14,252 nt of DNA, taken from contig JBBECF010000177.1 of the NCBI GenBank assembly GCA_040881945.1, positions 1-14,252 of the forward strand, given 5' to 3'. Position 1 is the first letter of the stretch, and every line of letters starts with the position of its first letter. Origin of the DNA: JBBECF01 sp040881945. GTDB taxonomy: Bacteria; Pseudomonadota; Alphaproteobacteria; Dongiales; Dongiaceae. The notes under the pieces were generated by a model, which saw only the letters and a list, made by a program, of their open reading frames with translations, ran no database searches and was not told where the DNA came from. The position numbers and the translations under genes are program-made. Below, one piece after another: positions 1-6,145 of the stretch.

Positions 1-1139
1 GCCGGCATGGTCTCGGCCGGGACGTTGGCGAAGGCGAAGCGCAAATATCGCTCCTGGCCGGGGCCGAACATCTCGCCGGGCAGGCACAGCAGGTTCTGCT
101 CGGCCGCCAGAAGCGGCGCGACCTCGGCGGCCGGCCGGTCGAAGGGATGGCGCAGATAGGCGAAATAGGCGCCGGCGCTGACCAGCTCGTAGCCGGTGTC
201 GTTGCGCAACAACGCCCGGCGCAGCGCCGCCAGCCGGTCGCGCATCATCGTCGTGTTGGCGCGCCGCCAGGACCCGAGATGGCGCAGGCCGTAGAGGGCC
301 GCCCGCTGCCCGATATGCGGGGCGCAGATGGCGACGCAGTCCATGGCCTTGGCGATCTGCGCCGCCAGATCCGGCCCACACACGACCGCCCCGACCCGGT
401 AGCCGGTCAGAGAGAACACCTTGGAGAAGCTGTAGAGATGGACCAGCGTCGCCGGCCAGTCCGGGTCGGCGAACAGGCCGTGCGGCGGGCCGTCTTGCGG
501 CATAAAGTCGCGGTAGGTCTCGTCGATCACCAGCGCCAGGCCGCGCGCACGCGCGAGCGCGTAGAACTCGGCGATCGTCTCGGGCGGATAGACGGCGCCG
601 GTCGGGTTGTTCGGGGTGACGAGAACGATGGCTCGCGTGCGCGAGGTGATCCGCGCCGCCGCGTCGGCCGGGTCGGGGACGCCGTTGCGCTCCGGCCGGA
701 ACGGCAGATGCACCGGCCGCACGCCCAGCATCTCCAGCCACATCTGGTGATTGAAGTAATAGGGCAGCGGCAGGATCACCTCGTCGCCGGCCGCCGCCAG
801 CGCGAGCGTGGCCAGGCAGAATGCCTGGTTGCAGCCGGCGGTGACGAGCACGGCCTTGGCGCCGACGCCCGCGCCATAGACCCCGGCGATGTCGGCCGCG
901 AGCGCCGCGCGCAGCTCGTCCAGCCCCTCGATCGCGGTGTAGCGCGCGACCTCGGCCGCGCCGACGACCCCGGCCAGATGCGCCGTCAGCGCGGCCGCCG
1001 GCGGATAGCCGGGGACCGCCTGCGCCAGGTCGATGAGCGGCCGGTCGGGCGCGAACGCACGGCCCTTGATCCAGCCTTGCGCCTCGGCGATCGGCGGCGC
1101 CGCGACGGCGGCGAGCAGCGGGTTGGGGCGGAACGCCAT
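1..1139 (-). CDS. Class I/II PLP-dependent aminotransferase, 3' end outside window
   Basis: The reverse strand reads open from an ATG at 1139 to the window edge, giving 379 codons with no stop, so the C-terminus is missing. The protein begins MAFRPNPLLAAV and has the fold-type I aminotransferase signatures in order: a glycine-rich PLP phosphate region near residues 98-104 (LVTAGCN), TPNNPTG at 175-181, DETYRDF at 206-212 with the Asp that contacts the PLP pyridine nitrogen, and SFSKVFSLTGYRVG at 237-250. In the last of these K240 is the expected Schiff-base lysine and R248 a PLP-phosphate arginine. Such enzymes move an amino group between an amino acid and a 2-oxo acid in the cytosol; the substrate cannot be told from sequence. 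The gene stands alone: upstream there is only an AT-richer gap and an IS remnant. The family call is secure; the exact start is probable because no coding similarity is seen upstream of it. Confidence 0.9.
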   Translation of the reverse strand, partial: MAFRPNPLLAAVAAPPIAEAQGWIKGRAFAPDRPLIDLAQAVPGYPPAAALTAHLAGVVGAAEVARYTAIEGLDELRAALAADIAGVYGAGVGAKAVLVTAGCNQAFCLATLALAAAGDEVILPLPYYFNHQMWLEMLGVRPVHLPFRPERNGVPDPADAAARITSRTRAIVLVTPNNPTGAVYPPETIAEFYALARARGLALVIDETYRDFMPQDGPPHGLFADPDWPATLVHLYSFSKVFSLTGYRVGAVVCGPDLAAQIAKAMDCVAICAPHIGQRAALYGLRHLGSWRRANTTMMRDRLAALRRALLRNDTGYELVSAGAYFAYLRHPFDRPAAEVAPLLAAEQNLLCLPGEMFGPGQERYLRFAFANVPAETMP

Positions 1140-1256
1140 GGACCGCAGGTGTAGCCGACGCGCGCGCCGCTGTCATCGGGCATTGTCTCAGTTCGAAATC
1201 TGATTGATCACCATCACCATAAACTCCGTCGCATCACGAGCCGCATTTCTATATGC

Positions 1257-1853
1257 TTACTGGCAGGCATCCGATTCGGCACACATGCCCGGCCCCTTGC
1301 GGAACGGGCGCGCGTCCGGGTCGGTGGTGGAAGCATGCGTGTCGTTCGAGCGCTTCTCGCCGTGGAAACCCCGCTCCGCGTTGCGCCCACCGCCGGTCGG
1401 CGGCGTGCCGCTGCCGTCCTTCGGCTGGAAGCTCTTCAAACTCGCCCAGGCCTCGATCAGCGTGCCGTCAACCGTGAAGTGCTCGGCCGACAACAGGCCG
1501 CGCACCCGTGGCTGGCTCAGCACCGCGCCCAGGAACTTGCGCGCGATGTCGCCGTCAAGCAGCCGGTCGCGGTTTTTGCTGAACACCGTCGGGTCCCACA
1601 CCGCATCGTCCATCAACTGCCGTTCCGAGCGCACCGTGTAAAACGCCTGCAACAGCAGCGCCCGCAGCAGCCGCTCCGGCGGGATCGACGGCCGGCCAAG
1701 ATCGGAATAGAGCTTCATGAAGGCTGGCGACAGATCGGCCAGCGCCGCGTCCACAATGGCGCGGATCGCCCGCAGCGGATGATCGCTCGGCACCCGCTTG
1801 TCCGCCCTCACGTAGCTGAACATCTCTTCCGACCGTCGATCTTCTCCGCGCAT
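1257..1853 (-). pseudogene. IS5-family transposase, internally deleted and C-terminally truncated
   Basis: The reading frame starts at the usual family N-terminus, MRGEDRRSEEMFSYV (ATG at 1853), although an upstream in-frame ATG at 1889 also exists. It continues through SDHPLRAIRAIVD, GRPSIPPERLLRALLLQAFY and the first DDE-motif region FTVDGTLIEAWAS, where the Asp of TVDGT is the expected first catalytic acid. Two defects are visible. In the family, RSERQLM is normally followed by about 18 residues of the type EQLDYNLLFRWFVGLSM before DD.VWDPTVFSKN; here SERQLM joins directly to DDAVWDPT near 1609-1620, an in-frame loss of about 54 nt. After RPFRKGPG the family sequence stops and the frame ends within 9 unrelated residues, so the rest of the catalytic domain is absent. 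It should not be able to transpose. The deletion size rests on memory of the family, not on an alignment. Confidence 0.85.
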
Positions 1854-1915
1854 CGCGCCCTCACCGCCAAAGGACAGAACCCGTTGCACAGAATCAGATT
1901 CTCGACCCGATGTGA

Positions 1916-1940
1916 ACCGGGTTTTTCAGCAGCCTGCTAG
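1916..1940. repeat. Terminal inverted-repeat end of the IS remnant
   Basis: An AT-richer stretch containing GGTTTTTCAGCAGCCTGCT lies just outside the transposase start and just before the GTPase stop codon. It matches the general form of terminal repeats in this IS5-family group (on the other strand, AGCAGGCTGCTGAAAAACC). No partner repeat is present to the left, so it is a single surviving end. Exact limits are uncertain. Confidence 0.6.
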
Positions 1941-1947
1941 GGCGTCC

Positions 1948-2955
1948 TCAACCGGAGTCGGCCTCGCCGGCGAGCGCGGCAACCAGCCGGCGCGCCGCCG
2001 CGGACGGCGTCACCTCGCCGGCGACGACCTGGGCCTCGAGCGCCGCCAGTCGACGGCCGATCGCGGGGTGCCGCCGGAGCTGGGCGAGCAGCGTCTCGGT
2101 CAGCTCGGTGCGCAGCCAGACCCGCGCCTGGTCGGCGCGCCGGCGTTCGAGGCCGGTCGCGCCGAGGGCCGCGCGATAGCGCCCGACCGTCTGCCACACC
2201 TCGGGCACGCCGGCGCCGGTCAGGCCGGAGCAGAGCTGCACCGGCGGCCGCCAGTCGGGGGTGACGGGGCGGAGCAGGCGCAGCGCGCTCCGGTACTCGG
2301 CCGCCGTGCGCCCGGCCGCCGCCGCGCCGTCGCCGTCGGCCTTGGTCACGAGCACCAGGTCGGCGAGCTCGACGATGCCGCGCTTGAGGCCCTGCAGGTC
2401 GTCGCCGGCGCCGGGCTGCAGCAGCAGCACGAACATGTCGACCATGTCGGCGACGGCGGTTTCCGATTGGCCGACGCCGACCGTCTCGACGATCGTGACG
2501 TCGAAGCCGGCGGCCTCGCAGACCCACAACGCCTCGCGCGTGCGCCGGGCGACGCCGCCCAGCGCGCCCCCGGTCGGCGACGGGCGGATGAAGGCCGCGG
2601 GCGCCTGCGCCAACTCGGCCATGCGGGTCTTGTCGCCGAGGATCGCGCCGCCGCCGCGGCGCGACGACGGATCGACGGCAAGCACGGCGAGGCGGTGGCC
2701 GGCGCCGATCAAATCCAGGCCGAAGCGTTCGATGAAGGTCGATTTGCCGACGCCGGGCGCCCCGGAGATGCCGAGCCGGACCGACCCGCCGGTATGCGGC
2801 AGCAGGCGCGCGAGCAACGCCTCGGCCGCCTCGCGGTCCTCGGCGCGCGTCGATTCGATCAGCGTGATCGCCTGCGCCAGCGCCCGGCGATCGCCGGCCC
2901 GCACGCGCCCGGCCAGGCCGGCCGGCGCCGGCGGGCGGGCGGCGCGTTTGCTCAC
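1948..2955 (-). CDS. meaB: MeaB/ArgK-type G3E-related GTPase (methylmalonyl-CoA mutase chaperone)
   Basis: The protein has 335 residues, the usual MeaB length. Visible motifs are Walker A GAPGVGKST (65-73), a DPSS loop (95-98), GDKTRM (107-112), ETVGVGQSE (157-165, the switch/Walker B region) and the base-recognition motif at 204-207, which reads TKAD instead of the common NKAD. In characterised relatives this cytosolic GTPase docks on adenosylcobalamin-dependent methylmalonyl-CoA mutase, gates cofactor loading and protects the enzyme from inactivation. No mutase gene is in the window, so the partner, which could also be another B12 mutase, must lie elsewhere. The start is GTG at 2955 because no in-frame ATG lies close upstream; no strong Shine-Dalgarno sequence is seen. 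It lies 87 nt downstream of the membrane protein gene, on the same strand, behind a terminator-like hairpin. An IS remnant ends just past its stop. Confidence 0.93.
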   Translation of the reverse strand: MSKRAARPPAPAGLAGRVRAGDRRALAQAITLIESTRAEDREAAEALLARLLPHTGGSVRLGISGAPGVGKSTFIERFGLDLIGAGHRLAVLAVDPSSRRGGGAILGDKTRMAELAQAPAAFIRPSPTGGALGGVARRTREALWVCEAAGFDVTIVETVGVGQSETAVADMVDMFVLLLQPGAGDDLQGLKRGIVELADLVLVTKADGDGAAAAGRTAAEYRSALRLLRPVTPDWRPPVQLCSGLTGAGVPEVWQTVGRYRAALGATGLERRRADQARVWLRTELTETLLAQLRRHPAIGRRLAALEAQVVAGEVTPSAAARRLVAALAGEADSG

Positions 2956-3017
2956 GGCGGCGGGGCGCGGCGGGCGCGGGCGATGGACACGGCCGGCAGC
3001 CTAGCCGCGGCCGGGGC

Positions 3018-3042
3018 AAAGTCAAACCCGGCGCCGCGCCGG
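3018..3042 (-). terminator. Candidate intrinsic terminator after the membrane protein gene
   Basis: Directly after the TGA stop (3043-3045), the minus strand has the perfect palindrome CCGGCGCGGCGCCGG (3028-3042) followed by the T-rich run GTTTGACTTT. This is the form of a weak Rho-independent terminator. It would partly separate the membrane protein gene from the downstream GTPase gene. The T run is interrupted, so termination is probably incomplete. Confidence 0.45.
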
Positions 3043-4716
3043 TCACGGGCCCGCCACCACCGGCTGGGCCAGGATCCACAGGCTGATCATCGTGTAGCCG
3101 ACCATCAGCATCAGCATCGGGACCTGGCTCAGCAGCGCCGAGCGACCCGACACAAAAGCGCGCGCGGCCGTGACATGGGCGAGGTACACGGCGAGCACGT
3201 GGCCGACGACGATGGTCGTGACCGCCGTGTACCATATGAACTTCGCGTCAACGACGCCGATATCGACGCGGTAATGCGTGGTGCGAAAGAGGTTCCAGCC
3301 GAACCCGAGGGGATCGGAGGCAAGCGGAACGACGAGCTGGCCGGCGGTCAGCAGGAACGAGAGGTAGTGCGCCAGGTGGTAGGCGAGGGCGATCGGGATC
3401 AAGGTGAGCACGAAGAGGCGGGCGAGCTCGACCGCGCCGCGGCGGTCGGCGGCGGGCCCCGGCCCGGCCGCCACGGCCGCCGCCATGAGGCGCCCGACCA
3501 GCAGATAGACCGCGAGGAACAGAGCGGCGAAGAGGACGAGCGCCAGGGAGAGGACGACCGTGAGTGTGCCGCCGCCCGGCGACCGGTGCGCCGCCGGTCC
3601 GAGCTCGACACCCGGCAACGAACCGAGAACGTTCACCAGGCCCCGCCAGGCGGGGGTCTCGGTGAGGCCGTCGAAGGTCACGGTCGAGAGCATGAGCAGC
3701 ACGAACACCATCACCGACCGCGGCACCGGCCCGTCGCCGAGCAGCCCCACGGCATAGGGCCGCAGGTTCCACTCGCGCTCCGCCGGCGCGGCGCGCTCAT
3801 AGCAGGCGTAGCAGCCGACGCAGCCGCCGTCGCGGCCGGCGCAGGGGGCGGCCGGGCAGGCGCGGCACAGGCCGGGCGCCGTCACGCGGACCTCGAGCGG
3901 GGCAAAGCGGGCCAGCAATCCGAACGCCAGCGTGAAGGCTTCGCCGTGCCTGAGCCAGCGTTCGCGGCCGAAGACGAGCATCCCCGCCCACGTGATCCCC
4001 GAATAAACAAGCGCCGCTACCGCCAGGTTCCGCGGCATCTCGCCGCCCGGCCATGCCACCTCCATCCAGGCGAAAGCCAGGAACAGGCAGACCGCCGGCC
4101 AGGCGCCAAGCCGGTGCGGATAGGGCCGCCCTCGCGAGAGTTCCCGGCCCGGCCCGAGGCGGCGGTACAGCGCCTCGGCCCAAAGGAATCCGGTCCGCCA
4201 CGGGTTGATCAGGGCCCAGACGTCGCCGACGAGGGCGCTGACATAGGCCACGCCGACCCACCAGACGACCCATACAAGCGTCGGCGCGATGTTCTTGAAC
4301 GGGTTCTGCGTGCCGATCAACCCGGCGACCACGATCAGGACAAAGATCGCGAAGGACAAGGCCCTGCACAGGAAGAGCATGACGGGATGCGCCAGGGCGC
4401 GTCCGACGCGAAAGCGGAGAAGGTCGAGGCGCGGATAGCCCGACAGCCCCGGCGCGGCGCTACGGAACGCGACCATCACGACGAACGTGCCCGCAACCGC
4501 CGTCGCCGCGGCGGCCAGATAAAGCCAGAGCGGGATCGGCAGGTCGTAGGGCTGCGCAAATCCATGCGCGCGCGCGGGGCCGGCGCGGGTCAACGACAGC
4601 GCCAGGACGAGGGCGATCCACCCGTTCAGACCGCCGCGGGCGGATCGCCCGTCGTCGGTGTCGCGGATGTCTTCCGGTGGCGCAGGAAGGGCGGCAGTCA
4701 AAGCCGGCTCCCGCAT
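3043..4716 (-). CDS. Polytopic membrane protein with six-cysteine cluster (resembles proteins labelled fenitrothion hydrolase)
   Basis: The call is a 557-residue protein starting at the ATG at 4716. The open frame extends far upstream, antisense to the beta-propeller gene, but that part is low-complexity shadow. An N-terminal signal-like segment (about 31-50) ends in ARA before HGFAQPYDLPIPLW, so a mature protein could begin with His51. About eleven hydrophobic helices follow, roughly at 62-83, 110-134, 145-164, 203-222, 230-248, 258-272, 333-347, 384-408, 430-455, 493-516 and 529-552. A cysteine cluster CX2CX4CX6CX2CX2C (C284 to C305) sits between helices. Histidines H447, H450, H481, H506 and H514 lie in or near the last helices. 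From memory, homologues in public databases are often named fenitrothion hydrolase or hypothetical; that label is not evidence of the reaction. It is divergent from the secreted propeller gene and upstream of meaB. Gene reality is well supported; function is unknown. Confidence 0.85.
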   Translation of the reverse strand: MREPALTAALPAPPEDIRDTDDGRSARGGLNGWIALVLALSLTRAGPARAHGFAQPYDLPIPLWLYLAAAATAVAGTFVVMVAFRSAAPGLSGYPRLDLLRFRVGRALAHPVMLFLCRALSFAIFVLIVVAGLIGTQNPFKNIAPTLVWVVWWVGVAYVSALVGDVWALINPWRTGFLWAEALYRRLGPGRELSRGRPYPHRLGAWPAVCLFLAFAWMEVAWPGGEMPRNLAVAALVYSGITWAGMLVFGRERWLRHGEAFTLAFGLLARFAPLEVRVTAPGLCRACPAAPCAGRDGGCVGCYACYERAAPAEREWNLRPYAVGLLGDGPVPRSVMVFVLLMLSTVTFDGLTETPAWRGLVNVLGSLPGVELGPAAHRSPGGGTLTVVLSLALVLFAALFLAVYLLVGRLMAAAVAAGPGPAADRRGAVELARLFVLTLIPIALAYHLAHYLSFLLTAGQLVVPLASDPLGFGWNLFRTTHYRVDIGVVDAKFIWYTAVTTIVVGHVLAVYLAHVTAARAFVSGRSALLSQVPMLMLMVGYTMISLWILAQPVVAGP

Positions 4717-4732
4717 TGTTGAGTCGTGATCC

Positions 4733-4746
4733 CCAATGCGAATTGG
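4733..4746. promoter_or_regulatory. Inverted repeat overlapping the propeller promoter, candidate operator
   Basis: CCAATGCGAATTGG is a perfect 5-bp inverted repeat around GCGA. It sits in the 99-bp gap between the divergent membrane protein and propeller genes and overlaps the proposed -35 box. Its position would allow a regulator to control both genes. Short palindromes arise by chance, so this is a candidate only. Confidence 0.3.
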
Positions 4747-4772
4747 ACCTAATCGCACATTCTCGATATGAT
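4743..4772 (+). promoter_or_regulatory. Sigma-70-type promoter for the beta-propeller gene
   Basis: TTGGAC (4743-4748), an 18-bp spacer and TATGAT (4767-4772) closely match the -35 and -10 consensus. A transcript start near 4779 would leave a leader of about 37 nt carrying the Shine-Dalgarno sequence GGGAGGA (4804-4810), 5 nt before the ATG at 4816. Confidence 0.6.
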
Positions 4773-4815
4773 GCCCGCGCAACCACGCAATGCAACAGCA
4801 ACTGGGAGGATTTCG

Positions 4816-6042
4816 ATGAAAAGCCGAATTCCTGCGACACTTGCGGCGCTTGCGTTTCTTAGCTTCGGCGTCGCCGAGGCGCGCGCCGAAATCCTGGCGA
4901 TGGTCAATTACGAGAGCAAACCCGAAGACTCGTTGAAGGCCCTGAAGCTGTCGGTCGCGCCGCTGAGCAATCGGGCGGAAGGCATCGCCATCATCGACGT
5001 CGACCCGAAGTCGGGGAATTTCGGGAAGATCCTCTACGACATCCCGCTGCCGCCCGACCTGGTGGCCCACCACATCTTTTATAATAAGGACCTGAGCAAG
5101 GCTTACATCACGGCGCTGGGCAAGAGCGAGCTGCGGGTCATGGACCTGACCCGCTTCCCCTATCGGATGCGGACCGTGGAATTGCCGGACTGCCAGGTCG
5201 GAGAAGATGCGGTGTTTTCCGACGACAACAAGACCTGGTACGTGACTTGTATGGGAACCAGCAAGGTCGTTGTCGGAGACGCCACCAGCGACAAGCCGAC
5301 GGGAACCATCACCGCCGACGGCGACGCCTTCATCAAGTACCCGCACGGCATCGCGGTCCATGACGGCATCGACCGCCTCCTCGTCACCAGCACGGTGCGT
5401 GCCAGCGACCTGGGCGATCCCGGCGAGACGATCACCGCAATCGAGGCGAGCACCGGCAAGGTGCTGTCCACGCACAAGGTCTCGACGAAGCCGTCGCCAT
5501 CGGGCGAGGCCCCGGTCGAGATCGTGTTCGTGCCGCGGACCGACCCGCCGGTCGCCTACGTCACCAACATGTACGGCAACACGGTCTGGGCGGCCGTGTG
5601 GAACCCGGCCAAGAAGGACTTCGACGTCCAGCAGGTCATCGACACCGCCGCCTTCGGGGGCGGCGTGCCGCTCGAGGCGTATTTCAACAAGAAGCTGGAC
5701 CGTCTCTACCTGACGACGGCGCAGCCGGGCCAGCTGCATATCTTCGACATCGGCGCCGGGCCGCTCGCGCCCAAGCTCGTGAAGTCGATCCCCACCGGCG
5801 CAGGGGCGCATCACGTGGCGATCACGCCGGACGAAAGGCTCGCCTTCGTACAGAACTCGCTGCTCAACCTGCCGGGGATGAGCGACGGGTCGATCACGGT
5901 GATCGACCTCGACAAGCAGGAGGCAGTCGGCAGCATCGACACCCTGAAGAACCAGGGGTTCAATCCGAACCTCATCGTCCTGCTGCCCGAGTGGTACAAC
6001 GCCGCCGGCCATTGCAACAACGGCCCGCCGTCCTGCTTCTAG
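4816..6042 (+). CDS. Secreted YVTN-type beta-propeller protein
   Basis: The protein has 408 residues. The ATG at 4816 is chosen over an in-frame ATG at 4768 because GGGAGGA lies 5 nt upstream of it and because it begins a clean signal peptide: MKSR, a hydrophobic stretch, and cleavage after ARA at about residue 24. The upstream ATG lies inside the proposed -10 box. The mature part shows at least six propeller repeats with the ending (A/L)Y(V/I/L)T or similar at residues 96-99, 142-144, 188-191, 247-250, 297-300 and 343-346, preceded by motifs such as AHHIFY, YPHGIAV and AHHVAI. Propellers of this type are periplasmic in Gram-negative bacteria and are related to YncE and lactonase-like folds. 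The ligand is unknown. Four cysteines (C126, C145, C400, C407) could form disulfides. Its divergent partner is a membrane protein with possible metal ligands, which suggests a joint envelope role. Family call secure, function open. Confidence 0.9.
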   Translation: MKSRIPATLAALAFLSFGVAEARAEILAMVNYESKPEDSLKALKLSVAPLSNRAEGIAIIDVDPKSGNFGKILYDIPLPPDLVAHHIFYNKDLSKAYITALGKSELRVMDLTRFPYRMRTVELPDCQVGEDAVFSDDNKTWYVTCMGTSKVVVGDATSDKPTGTITADGDAFIKYPHGIAVHDGIDRLLVTSTVRASDLGDPGETITAIEASTGKVLSTHKVSTKPSPSGEAPVEIVFVPRTDPPVAYVTNMYGNTVWAAVWNPAKKDFDVQQVIDTAAFGGGVPLEAYFNKKLDRLYLTTAQPGQLHIFDIGAGPLAPKLVKSIPTGAGAHHVAITPDERLAFVQNSLLNLPGMSDGSITVIDLDKQEAVGSIDTLKNQGFNPNLIVLLPEWYNAAGHCNNGPPSCF

Positions 6043-6043
6043 A

Positions 6044-6065
6044 CGAAGGCCGGCGGCGGTCTTCG
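6044..6065 (+). terminator. Stem-loop just past the propeller stop codon
   Basis: Immediately after the stop, CGAAGGCC pairs with GGTCTTCG (one G-U pair) around the loop GGCGGC. No T tract follows, so it is either a weak terminator or an mRNA 3' stabilising hairpin. It lies in the 103-bp gap between the convergent propeller and cyclase genes. Confidence 0.4.
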
Positions 6066-6145
6066 AGGGGCGAGCCGCTTCGATTGTATCGCCATGGCGG
6101 GACGATAGCCGCCGCGGCAAAGACAAACCAGTGCCGCAACGGCGG

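Larger units (their letters stand above)
1257..1940 (-). mobile_element. Truncated IS5-family insertion sequence remnant
   Basis: This segment holds the remains of an insertion sequence: a decayed transposase read on the minus strand and, at its 5' side, a terminal-type sequence at about 1916-1940 containing GGTTTTTCAGCAGCCTGCT, the kind of end I recall for this IS5-family group. No matching inverted end can be found near 1140-1260, so the distal end has been lost. The intact end stops about 7 bp from the stop codon of the neighbouring GTPase gene (1948). CTAG at 1937-1940 could be a target duplication, but without the other end this cannot be checked. The left boundary is approximate; recognisable transposase similarity ends near 1285. 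Confidence 0.8.

Noticed and set aside
147..1154. A 335-codon plus-strand frame over the aminotransferase
   Set aside because: It is a shadow of the aminotransferase frame, which has all catalytic motifs on the minus strand.
1912..4722. A 936-codon open frame on the plus strand
   Set aside because: It runs antisense through the MeaB and membrane protein genes, and its translation is arginine/glycine-rich low-complexity sequence with no domain, as expected for a shadow frame in high-GC DNA.
4717..6126. Upstream extension of the membrane protein frame to 6126, giving over 1000 residues
   Set aside because: The extension is antisense to the well-supported beta-propeller gene and has charged, low-complexity composition. 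The signal-like segment starts just after the ATG at 4716.
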